Shown: positions 11,190 through 21,783 of the stretch, piece after piece
How the letters are laid out: each line of letters opens with the position of its first letter
How positions within the stretch are numbered: position 1 is the first letter of the stretch
DNA from: Ophiostoma sp. CBS 140.51
Taxonomy: Eukaryota; Ascomycota; Sordariomycetes; Ophiostomatales; Ophiostomataceae
DNA length: 64,000 bases
Direction of reading: 5' to 3'
Assembly: GCA_029298735.1 (NCBI GenBank)
Contig: JANSLP010000058.1
Coordinates: forward strand, 62,001-126,000
Notes under the pieces: model-generated
Seen by the model: only the letters and a program-made list of their open reading frames with translations
What the model was told of the DNA's origin: nothing
Databases searched by the model: none
Program-made: the position numbers and the translations under genes

Positions 11190-13549
11190 GGTGCGAGAAA
11201 AGAAGAAATGCTAGATACCATAATACAAAAGCGATATTTGCAAGTTGAATAGTTGGACCCTTTCCTGTGCCGCATTGTGCCGCTTCCGCGTCTTCCGTGC
11301 CCACGTTCTCTCCCGACCCCGTTCTGGAACCTTTGGCACGCTCTCCATCACATTATCTCGATGCGCTGCAGGGTCTTGCGTCTCGATCGTGCAATCCTTC
11401 CGCCTTTTCAGATATCGTACGGCCGTGTTCCCAAGGCATTCGTACACCTTGAACGCCCCAAGAACACATATAACGCGCCCGCGACGCGGCGGAAAGCGGC
11501 GGTCTGCTAAAGTGTGCGAATGTCTTTTAGAACAACATTGGCGTATTGCGGCTGCGCGTAAAAACAGAGACCAAGCAGAATCGCAGCAAACATCATCCGA
11601 TTGTGATTGTCCCCTGCATCTCCGTCACCCCGTTCCTTTTCTAGCCTACTTTTGGCTTTATGGTTCCCTTTTTTATTCTTCCATTCATAGCCATCGTATT
11701 CTGACTTACGCAAGATGCCTTGCCGTCTTATTCCCCCAGCAGTTTGTGTCATGAACTTTCGTTTTTCCGCGTCGCGTTTTGCTTCACTTCTCTAGCTTCT
11801 CAGGATTCAAATTTTTCGAGATGGTGGCTTGCAGCTCGTGTGGACCTGCTGAAACAGGACACAGCAATGCAGCCTCTTTCTTTCCTTCTTCCAACCAAAA
11901 GGGTGTTGAGGCCTTCCTTCAGCCCTGGAAACTTGGGAAGCAGCACAGAAAGACGCATTGCATTCCGTCGAATCCCGTACCTTCCCTCCGGGACCTTGCC
12001 GTCGAGTTTACTCTGTCAAGTCTGTCTCTATGTACACTACCTGCCGTTGGCTCTTTCCTCCTCTGCGTAAAACCAACATCGTACGTCTTTTTTTTCGTCT
12101 GCAGGAAGCTGCAACCCAGGAGAAGCACGCCGACAAACTACATTGAGAAAGGAAAAGGGTGTGGGGGAAGGAGCAACGTAGGGCAGTAGCTTTCTTGGGA
12201 CCCGTCTCCACTTTCTGAGACTTTCACCCATTCCCACTCAAGCCTTATCTAACCGAAGAGTGCCAACAGTCCAGGGGAGGAAGAAAGAACTTTACGGAGA
12301 AGGCCAGACCATCCTCGACGTGATTGAAGGAAAATACGGAGTATGAAAAATCTAACAATGACGGAGCATCTCGAGAACAGAGCGGCATCCGCGATAGTCG
12401 CTGATAACTGCTCCGAGAAAATACGGGTCAAGGCTGCGTGATGCAATGCCGTTCTTTCCATTCTGATCTGTCAGTATCAGGAAGGAAGAGCAGGCCTAAA
12501 CTAAACCGCTGAAAAGGAGGAAGGAGACAAGCGTGCGTGAAAAAGAGATGAGGAGATACCCCAACAAAGACAATACAAGAAAGGGCAAGAGCGCCCCTCT
12601 TTCTGGTCTTTCTGTCGTCTCCTTCCGCTGAAGAAACTGGCACCTTCCGAAACAGACAATGAGATGAACGCCCATGTGACGCAGGACAAAAAAAATTGCA
12701 TCCAATCCCCTGACCAAAAATCATCACCAACTCTAACGACCTTCCAACCAAAATTGCCAGACGGCCCACAACAACGGGCATTTGCATGCACGTCCGTCCC
12801 GCTGGGAGTGCCTGGCCGTTGGAGTTGAGCTACCAGGCCTCCAGGGCAGCCGCGCCGTCGTTATCTCCTAATCTACGCCATAATTGATACGTCGCCACGC
12901 TCACCAACACTTATCGCTGTGTACCTCGATCCCCAGGACCTAGAACGGCCCGGCCGGCAGTTTTGGAGCCAGGTGCCACCCAACGGGGCGCTGCTTCTAA
13001 TCGTCTTCTAGTCGCCTTAACAAATCCACCATTGAATCTGACTAGAACACTATCATTCGCCTTCGCAGTCTTTTATCTGACATTTGCCAAAAGCACAATC
13101 GACAGTCCAGACGAACAGACGAAGAAGGAAACACATTGGAAAGACTGCATCCCGTCACTTTCCCAACCCCAACAGCGATCCCGTGGCGGAGAATTACCGA
13201 CTCAAAGCGCAACATAGTCTCGCGCGGGGAAAAGATTGCGAACTTGTGATCGGAGCGTCAGAAAAAGCCAAAGCGACAGCAGCGAATTGACGAAACGACT
13301 GCGACAACCACAACTACAGCTCGCCTCTGGCGCCGACCACAGGATCCGAGTGATAACGACGACGCCCGGCCTAGCCACGGCTGCGGCAGAATTGCCTCTT
13401 GCGTCCACCGCGATCCGTTAATCGAGCCACCACTGGCCGTCCCGTCCACCCGTTTTCCCGTATCTCTGTGTCCGAGGCGGCACGCTCAGCAGCGTCAACC
13501 AGACGATTGAACCAAAAAACGCATCCTTGAATTCCTCAAGCCCCCGACC
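11190..13549. other. Long upstream region, 2.36 kb
   Basis: This stretch separates the cyclophilin gene from the Zn2Cys6 regulator on the same strand. Several mid-sized frames exist (the longest, 169 codons, at 11245-11754), but their composition is Ser/Arg/Cys-rich and none has domain character or consistent splice extension. The last 500 bp before 13550 look like a long, A- and C-rich 5' leader. Confidence 0.6.
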
Positions 13550-16152
13550 ATGCCCCGGCCTAAGAAGCCAGATGGCCGCGAGCCAAAGAGCCGCAGCCGT
13601 AGCGGCTGCTGGTCGTGCAAAGCGCGGAAAGTCAAGTGCACTGAAGAGCGCCCGAGCTGTTCAAAGTATGTTGCTCTTGAGCCTCTGCCCATCTTTTGAA
13701 CACCCACTAACGTCTATTCAGATGCCTCAAAGGTGGCTACCAGTGCGACTACGGCATCCGCCTCAACTGGGACGGCCGCCGCACCAAGCGGCCACAACTG
13801 AAGGCCGTTCACCTCGACGCCGGATCCCTCATGGACGGCGACGACGATAACGACGACATGGGGTCTGGTGACGATCGTCCAGCTCCACCACCCCCCCGGC
13901 CACAGTCCCAACTCGAAATGCAGTTTCAGCTGGGCCCAGGCCCGAACGTCTCTCCGCCATCTTCATCTTCATCCACGTTCTCTGCTGTGCCCACAAATGG
14001 CGCCCAGCCGACCATGAGCGTTAATTCTTTCCAGGTTACCGGTCTGGCACAGCCAGCACGCCCTGCTCGGTCACCCGCTTCACAAGGCGGCAGAACCGGC
14101 CAGTTCCAGATTCTCACCCCCATGGCCATGGCGCCAACATCGCCGGTCATGTCACAATTCGCTGCGCGACGGCCCGTCAAGCCACTGAAAGGCGCAGCTG
14201 CCAAGGGTGCGCAAGCAGCCACCGCATCTCCGCACCAGTTGCCGGACGGATCACGAACGACACTGCCTCCACCGACGTCTCAGCCCTTCTCGACTGCGGG
14301 TGCAGCAGATGATGTATCGCCAGCAGACTCCGGCGATGCTCACCGACAATCGTCGAAGCGGCAGCGCATTGACTCGGACTCCAGCGAGCGTGATTTTGCA
14401 TGGACATGGCCCTTGTCACCATCCACTGGCTCTGGCTCTCTCTCCGCACCGTCACCGCGACAGTTCCCACCCCCTCCTGGATTTACAGCCAAGCCACCCG
14501 TCGACGGCTCTTCGCCACGAAACTATGAGAACGGCCAGCAAGGCCGGGCGTCACCCCATACAGGCAACAGTCTTTTGCATCTGCAGGCGACTAACGACTT
14601 CCGCCGCCTCAGTGTGAGCTCGCTTCTGTCTGGGCCCTTTGACCCTAGCTCTGCAGCCGGGACACCGCCGGCTTCCACGACACCACCCATCCCGAACCTT
14701 CCAGCGGACGACGGCAAACGCGACTCTAACCACCACCATCACCACCGCTCCAGCTGCTACTATGGCATTGATGCCGGGTTCCTGGATATGGACCTGGGTA
14801 AAAACGACGACGCCAACGCTTTGTCTGGTGTGAGGAGCGGCCCCAAGTCTGGTAAGGCCAACGGCCCCGAACGTGAGCCCAGGGCCCCTCACGACTCGAC
14901 TGGTTACTACGCCCAGCCCGTGTCTGTCCGTATCCCTCGGGCACTGGGCACTCTCCCTCCAAAATTGACGGAGAACCCGATGAACATGCTGTACTTCCAC
15001 CACTTTATCAACAACACAGCCCGTGTTCTGGTGCCTCATGACGACCCGCAGTCGAACCCTTTCCGTACGATCCTTCCGCAGATGGCCATTAACAACGACA
15101 ACCTTCTCAGTCTGCTGCTGGCCTATTCGGCATCTCACCGTGCACGTATTCTCGACCAGACGGAGCCCGTTATGCGCATCGCTTTGTGGGTGCAGGACAT
15201 CTTCCCCGCTCTTCGCCAAGCATTGGACGACCACAAGCAGAAAATCTCGAATGCCAACGTTGCAACGGCCATTATGCTTGCGTCGTTGGCCATTGTTTCC
15301 CCCACGGCGTTCGGGTACAACATCCCCTGGCAGCGGCATCTGATGCTCGCGCGTGAGCTGATTGCTACGCGGCCAGAAGGACTAAGGGTCGACCACCACA
15401 GCTCACTGGAGGGCCAAGTGTGTTCCTTCCTATGGAGTTGGTTCGCCTACATTGATGTTCTCGGTGGACTGAGTGGTGGTCCCACGGATGCCACGCCGGC
15501 CTGGATCTTGGACTACAAGGTCTATGACCCACAAGACGACGACGAGATCGACTGCATCATGGGTTTCACGACCCGTTGCGTGTACATTCTCTCCCAAATT
15601 GCCGAGCTTGTGCGTAAGCACGAGCCGGAGCGCCTCAAGATTATGCGCAAAGACCCAGACGCATGGATCCCCAGCATGCAGATTGAACAAAACGTCGAAT
15701 CCCTCGAGGTTGACGTGCACGACAGCATGGTCCAGACGCCACGGCCCTGTGCTCACTTGCACCGCTCGGGCGACGCTCTCCGGTCTTGGGACCGTGACGA
15801 GATGACAGCGACCAACGAGGCCTACCACTGGGCGGCCCTCGTGCACCTGCAGCGGCGCGTGCTCGGCAAACCCACCGACCATCCGGACGTGCAGCACCCT
15901 GTCCAGCAAATCATCGACTGCATCGACCGCGTGAGCATTGGCGGCACGGCCGAGAACTGTCTGCTGTTCCCGTTGTTTACGGCCGGTTGCGAGTGTCTCG
16001 ATGTTGGCAGGCGCAAGAATTTGCTGAACCGGATGCAGAGTGTGGAGGGGACGGGCATGATGCAAGTGACGCGGGCACGGGCGCTAATGCAAAAAGCCTG
16101 GGGCACGGGCAAGCCGTGGGAGGCGCTTCTGACGACGGAGTTTATTGGCTAA
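13550..16152 (+). CDS. Zn2Cys6 fungal transcription factor (Fungal_trans_2-like)
   Basis: Two exons (13550..13665, 13722..16152) encode 848 residues. A canonical binuclear zinc cluster occupies residues 20-47 with spacing C-X2-C-X6-C-X6-C-X2-C-X6-C (GCWSCKARKVKC, then SCSKCLKGGYQC), preceded by a basic arm. The 56-bp intron sits inside the cluster, directly before the fifth Cys. A disordered Ser/Pro/Gln-rich stretch with a HHHHH run follows to about residue 370. The C-terminal half begins with MLYFHHFINNTARVLVPHDD and LLAYSASHRARIL, the pattern of the Fungal_trans_2 (ARCA-like) regulatory domain. Nuclear DNA binding is expected from the cluster; the target pathway is unknown. The neighbouring FMN-oxidase gene is convergent, so no co-regulation is implied. 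Confidence 0.93.
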
Positions 16153-16479
16153 GCTTGGGCGTCGGCCTGTTCTTTGAAGATATTAACGAGCAACGACAAA
16201 TTACATGGATTTGGATAGACACAAATTTTTTGGAATACAACTATGGCCATGTCTTGGATATATGGACCGGGGAGTTTTGTTTTGGATGGAATGGATGGAG
16301 GAAACGGGACCTAAAAGGAGGCCGGATACTGGATGGCTTTTTTCTTTTCTTGTTTTCTTTGAATATATGTTTTTTGGGGTTATTCCTGTCAACTTTTGAA
16401 AGACAGCATTTACTTCACTAACATAGCAGTATCATATTCAAACTGTTACGTTACTAACAAATACAAACAAATCTGTCAT
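16153..16479. other. Convergent 3' spacer
   Basis: This 327-bp AT-rich spacer lies between the stops of the Zn2Cys6 gene (+) and the FMN-oxidase gene (-). No gene is seen; it presumably holds both transcript ends. Confidence 0.7.
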
Positions 16480-17988
16480 CTACAGCGACGCTTTGAACGC
16501 TGCTCCACCTTTTCGGAGCATGTGTGGTCCCAGGTCAGAGATTGACATACACCCAATCAAGTTCATCGTCTGGTCCAGATCTGCCAGCAAGCCCTGCAGC
16601 ACATGCTTTGCACCATCGCGACCGGCAATGCCCAGTCCGTACATCACGGGCCGGCCCACAAGCACGGCCTGCGCGCCCAGGCACAATGCCTTGATAACAT
16701 CGGAACCTGTACGGATACCGGAGTCGAACAAGATCGTAAACGGTGCCGGCTGCTGTGAACTCGTACCGTTGCGCTCTGCCTCACCCGCATCCCGCGCCTC
16801 GGCTGCCCGCACGGCTGCCACCACTTCGGGCAGCATCTCCAGTGAAGCCACAGCACCATCCACCTGCCGTCCGCCGTGATTGCTCACGACTACACCGTCC
16901 GCACCGTACTGGCGGGCCAGGAGTGCGTCGTCGGGATGTTGGATGCCCTTGATCAAAATGGCGCCATCGTCGCCCCAGAGGCGCCGCAGAGTGGCCAGAT
17001 CGGACCAAGGGCGTGCGCGGCGCGGGAAGACTTCACTGGTCCAGGCCAACGATGCAGCTAGTGCATTGTTCTCCGGTGTCACGGGTTCGCTTTTCTCATC
17101 TTCCTCATCCGCCTCATCACCTGGCTGTCCCTCCGCCAACTTCTTCCTGAAGACGGGATCACTAAAGCCAATGGCGTTGCCCTCGTTGGTCGTGATAAAC
17201 GGCAAGTACCCGGCGTCCAGGTCCGTCGGCCGCCATGCAATCGTGAACGTATCGACCGTCACTAGGAGTACACGAGAGCCAGCTGCACGCGCCCGCTGCA
17301 GCAGAGAGGCAGTAATAGCATCGTCCTGCGGCCAGTACAGCTGGTACCACGGCGCTGGTGAGGGGGTGCCGGCATTATCCTCAACACTCGTGTCGTCAAG
17401 GCTGGCCTTGATCTCTTCAATGCTCGACGATGAGGCCGTGCTGATAGAAAAGGGCACACCGACCTCAGCACAAGCCCCGGCAACGCCCACTTCGCGATCC
17501 GGGTGGTAGGCACACTGGACACCAACAGGGGCCATGACGACCGGGCTGGCCAGGTCAACGGGCGGGCCGTGACCGGGGCCACCAAATAAGCGCACCCTTA
17601 AGTCACGCAAAGAGGCTGTCGCGGCATCTGTGTCGGGCCGTGCTTTGCCGGGCCGCATCATGCGAGGGACAAGAGCAACACTGTCGAGTGCGCGGCGGTT
17701 GGCCTCGACAGTCGTTCCAGCACCGGCGCCACCGGCAATGTAGCCAAAAGCCGCGGGCCGAGGAGGAATGGTGGCGCCTTCACCATCCTCGTTTGGCTTC
17801 ACTTCGCTCGACATGACCCGGCGGGCCTCGCCTTCCAGGGCATAAGGGTCCGTTGTCGCCACGGACAGCTGGTTGGCAAGCAGATGAGCGCGGTAGATGT
17901 CGTAGAGATAATCGGCGTAGGGCGGGTCGCGGATGGGCGGTTGCGGTGGGTGCGGCGCGGCCGCTGGGTTCTTTTCGTCTGAACCCAT
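16480..17988 (-). CDS. FMN-dependent alpha-hydroxyacid oxidase (lactate 2-monooxygenase-like)
   Basis: A single exon encodes 502 residues. The FMN_dh TIM-barrel blocks are present: PVVMAPVGVQ, PFSISTASSSSIEEI, PWYQLYWPQDD, LLVTVDTFTIAWRPTDL, ILIKGIQHPDDALLA, the active-site SNHGGRQVDGA with the catalytic His and substrate Arg, and DSGIRTGSDVIKALCLGAQA plus GRPVMYGL for phosphate and FMN binding. The family oxidises L-2-hydroxy acids such as lactate. The long form without a cytochrome b5 domain, with the insert between WRPTDL and the ILIKGIQ strand, is like fungal lactate 2-monooxygenase-type proteins rather than cytochrome b2. No mitochondrial leader or peroxisomal SKL tail is visible (C-terminus KASL), so a cytosolic site is inferred. 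The first ATG of the frame is used. Confidence 0.88.
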   Translation of the reverse strand: MGSDEKNPAAAPHPPQPPIRDPPYADYLYDIYRAHLLANQLSVATTDPYALEGEARRVMSSEVKPNEDGEGATIPPRPAAFGYIAGGAGAGTTVEANRRALDSVALVPRMMRPGKARPDTDAATASLRDLRVRLFGGPGHGPPVDLASPVVMAPVGVQCAYHPDREVGVAGACAEVGVPFSISTASSSSIEEIKASLDDTSVEDNAGTPSPAPWYQLYWPQDDAITASLLQRARAAGSRVLLVTVDTFTIAWRPTDLDAGYLPFITTNEGNAIGFSDPVFRKKLAEGQPGDEADEEDEKSEPVTPENNALAASLAWTSEVFPRRARPWSDLATLRRLWGDDGAILIKGIQHPDDALLARQYGADGVVVSNHGGRQVDGAVASLEMLPEVVAAVRAAEARDAGEAERNGTSSQQPAPFTILFDSGIRTGSDVIKALCLGAQAVLVGRPVMYGLGIAGRDGAKHVLQGLLADLDQTMNLIGCMSISDLGPHMLRKGGAAFKASL

Positions 17989-19258
17989 GTCGTCTCCTTC
18001 TATATATCAAACAGTGTGCCGTAGGTTGGCTCCCTTTGGTCGTATTGATGTGTCGTATTATTGTCGAACTCTGGCTTACACGAAGATGTAATTAAGTGGC
18101 AGGTGAGGGCGAGACTCTCAAAGTAAACAACACTCTTAAATAGAGAGCGGCAGGGTGTTTCGAGGAAGACAGTGTGTCGTACAATCTACATCATAGACGA
18201 TAACTCAGAGAGTGCAAGATGCAAGATGGCCAAGTATGTACAGAAGAGGTCCCCGCAGGTTATTATATGGGCTCGGGGCAGCACAACACGGCGGCTGCTC
18301 CTTCCTTGATCCGACGGGCTAACTTGCTTCTTCCTCCCTTTCTTGTCCCCCAAAACAGCTCTCCGCCGATTTATTGTGGACCATTTACGTCTGTTCTCCT
18401 CACCTTGAAGCGTTATTCTGCGGGGAAAGAGGCGCCTGTTCGAGCTGTTCAAGCTGCTAGGAGCTATCGATCACAGGTCTTATTAGTCGTGGAGAAGAGC
18501 AGCCTCGGCTTGCCTTTTTGCGCTAAACCTTTTGTCGATGTCCTTTGCCTCCTCATTACATTTTCTCCGGAATACAATTAAAGAAGGCCGGTCGGACCGT
18601 ATCATTAAACATGAAAAGCGTGGGGAAAGAAGGTGGTTATTGTTTCTGTTGGTATTTTTTCTTTATATACATTTTGTACGACGTATGATGTCGTTATCTT
18701 TTTAAAGGTGAGATCACGGTGAGGGTAAGGTTTCAAAGTATATTGTTGCCGATTTATTTTTCACAAATAAAGAATGAGCTCCTAATAATAACTGACTTAC
18801 AGAAAATAATTTCCCTTTTTTATTTTTTGGCAGAACATATGAATCATAAATCGAAATAAGAACGAGATATAAATGTATTCTGTTTAAAACGAAAAATGTA
18901 TATCAATTTTTGCAAAAGTAAGCCTATCCGCAGAGAATCGCCATTTTTTATAGAGAAAGCCCATCACCAAAGCCGTTTCACAAAAGAGTCGTATGTCTAC
19001 GTCAAAAGTCGTTCTCCGCCAAGTAGTCCGAAAGAGGAAGAAGAAGAGGAAATAAAAAAGAACAAAGCTCGAGAAAAAGAGAAAACAATATTTGGCAGTT
19101 GAAAGAAGCATAAAAGCGAAAAAGGGAAACAAGAAGCCATTGCCTCCCATCTTCCCTCGTGAAGACCAAACGCATGAAAGATGCGATGCATGCAAGGAAA
19201 GAGTTAACTACTAACAAAACCATCCCCTAACGCTCATCCACCTCTGATCGTCTCTCCT
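17989..19258. other. Intergenic spacer, 1.27 kb
   Basis: Upstream of the FMN-oxidase gene and downstream of the Abp1 gene. It is AT-rich (especially 18600-18900), with a GAAGAAGAAGAGG-type purine tract near 19030-19080. No supported gene was found. Confidence 0.65.
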
Positions 19259-21783
19259 CTACTGCTGCAGCTCGACATAGTTGGACGGGAAGAGACCCGA
19301 CTGGCCCTGGTAGTGGCCGAACCACCAGTCGTCGTCGGGGAATTCAATGTCCGTCACCTTGGCGCCCTCAGGGAAGCTCAGCTCTGTGTGTGGTCAGCAG
19401 TGATTCAAATTAATTCTGTCATAGTAGGCTTAAACTTACCATTGTCTTCACCGGCCTCATAATCGTACTGGGCATAGGCCCATGGCAGATCCTTGCCGCC
19501 CGTCTCCTCGTGCTCGGGCTCTGCAGGCGGCGGAGGCGGCGGGACATGTGCGGCCGTGGCAGGAGCTTCGTGAGCAGGCTCGTCATGGCCCTCGTCGGCC
19601 ACAAGCTCGACGTAGTTGCTGGGGAACAGACCCGTCTCGCCGTGCACGTTGGTGCCCATCCACCAGTCGTCGTCGACCTGGTCAATGTTGGTCACGTACT
19701 GGCCCTCGACCAGCTCAATCTCATTGTCCTCGGCCTTTTCGTAGTCGTACTGGATCAGCGCGCGCAGACCACTGCTGGCACCCGCAGGAGCGGCAGGGGC
19801 AGGAGCAGGGACAGGGGCCGGAGGAGGGGAAGGCTCACGCGCCGGCTCGGGCTCAGGCTCGGGCTCGTCGTGCACGGGGGGCGGGATGGGCCGTGGCGCA
19901 GCAGGGACGGGTGGTGCGGGCTCCTCCTCCTCCTGTTCCGGTTCGGGCGCACGAGCAACAGGCACAGCCAGGCGGACGGGCGACTGTTCACGCTCGTGGA
20001 ACTCCTCCTCGGGCTGCTCCTCTTCCTCCTCATCAGTCGGTGGCGGTGGCCGTGATGGCAGGCCAGGGAGCTGGAAGGCGCCAGGCGGGCGCGATGCTGA
20101 GGGAATAGGCGGGGGCGGTGCCGAATCATCGTCGTCGTTGGCACCACCAAAGCCGCGGCTGTTGCTGCCGCCGGTGTGCGTAGGGCCGGCAGGGGCCGAG
20201 GGAGCGGGCTGGCCCATGGGCTGGGCACCCTTGAAACGGTCGCGCAGCGCCGAGACACCGCCACCAGGTGAGCTTGGGGGCTCGTCGTTCTGCGACTTGG
20301 CGTCGACCGAGCCACCAGTGTGCTGCTCAGTCACAGCACCTGCACGGCCAAAGTTGCTGGTCTGCACAGTGCCCCAGCTCTTGCCCTGGTAGCCGCTCTT
20401 CCACTCGCCGCCGCTCTTCTGCACGCCCAGGGGCGACACGACCTGTGGCGGGGACGCGACATTAGAAGACAGGGTAAGGCCGGCGCCAGAGAGAGCTCCC
20501 TCTCTGGCCTTCTTCTCGGCCCAGATCTGCGCGGGTGTCTTGCCGCCCTGGTCGGCGAATGTGCGGCTGGCCGTGCCAACCGGTGGGGGCTTGGGAGGAC
20601 GGGGCGCGCCAAGGCCGAGGGAGCCGCTGCCCGGGATGGGGGCCTTAGTGCCAGAGAAAGCGGGGGCACCGCCAAACTTGTTGGCAATCTTGGGCTTGGG
20701 GAGGGAGGTCAGGCGGTCAGAGTCGGAGTGGCTGAAGGCGGCACTGCGGTCGGCAAGGCTCTTGGGCGGCTCGGGCTCGTCGTCGGTCGGGGCAGAGGGA
20801 GGAGGAGGCGAGGGGCGGGCGCTGTCGTCGTCGGTCGGGCGCTGGGCCTTGGCGCGAATGGCAGCAATATCGACCTTGCCAATGGGCTCGTAGGCGCCCT
20901 TCACAATAGTCGGGCGGTCGTCACGGTCCTGCTTCGCGGCAGCACGGATGGCGGCAATGTCGACCTTGCCAACGGGCTTGTATCCGCCGCCAATAACATC
21001 AGAGTTGTCGTTATTGTTGCTTGAAGCGGCGGCGGCGCCGAAACGGGGCGGCTCGGGTTGTCTCTGCTTGGTGAGCTCGGCCATGTTGACTTTGACGGGC
21101 TTGTAGGCCGACTCGACCTTTTCGATCTGGGTCCGGGTAACAGGCGGCGCGTCGTCGCCCCAGCCGTCAGCGTCGACATTGTCCTGCCGCCGGTTGCGGG
21201 CAGCAATAAGCGGTGCATGGGCTGCAGACGAGCTGCTGGTGGGAGTGAACACGGGCTTCTTGGCCAGCGGGGGCGGTGCGGAGCGAGGGCCGGAATCGCC
21301 GGAAGAATATTTGGCGCCGGAGGCGTCGGAAACCTTCTTCATAATGGTGTCGATCTCGAGGTCGTCCTGGGAGCGGGCGGTGATCTGGACGTGGTAGCCG
21401 TGCAGGACCTTGGACACGGCGTTCAGATGACTCGTAAAGTAGCCCTTTGTGCGCTCGGGGACGCCGCCGCCGCACCAGGCAATCAGAACATTCTTGGGCA
21501 GACCCGAGTTGGGGTCCTTGACGCGGACGAAAGCAAACTGAATGCGGCCCTCGCTGAAGTCCTCAATGAGCTCGTCGAGCTCGCCGGAGCCGGTGCCGTC
21601 GACCTTGAGCACGCTCTCCTTGTTGCCTGAGTCCTGGAAGGCATTAGCGAGCGGCGCCTGGACAGAGAAGAGCGCCCAGCGAACGTCGGTGAGCGAGCTG
21701 GAAGTCGAATTGGCGGCCTTGATGACGGATTCGTAGCTGCTCCGGATGGAGGGCCCGTTGATGGAAAGGTTGAGCGAGGTCAT
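19259..21783 (-). CDS. abp1: Actin-binding protein Abp1/drebrin-type with ADF-H and two SH3 domains
   Basis: Two exons, complement(19259..19383, 19440..21783), encode 822 residues. Residues about 5-160 form an ADF-homology domain (VRWALFSVQ, RIQFAFVRVKDP, VLIAWCGGGVPERTKGYF). A central disordered region contains three related motifs around residues 220-310 (YKPVKVNMAEL, YKPVGKVDIAAIRAAAK, YEPIGKVDIAAIRAKAQ) and Pro/Glu-rich stretches. SH3-1 (about 674-728) and SH3-2 (769-822) both end in GLFPSNYVEL. The 56-bp intron splits SH3-2 (EDN/ELSFPEG); without splicing the second SH3 is lost. Fungal Abp1 links cortical actin patches, the Arp2/3 complex and endocytic coat proteins; two SH3 domains instead of the single one of budding yeast agree with filamentous fungi. 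Confidence 0.94.

Noticed and set aside
11245..11754. 169-codon plus-strand frame after the cyclophilin gene
   Set aside because: Ser/Arg/Cys-rich translation with no domain, alternative overlapping frames and a position in the 3' flank.
18592..18598. CGGACCG as a further cluster site
   Set aside because: It is a lone CGG-N1-CCG in an unrelated spacer without the flanking CCGACAATGG; taken as background frequency of the short motif.
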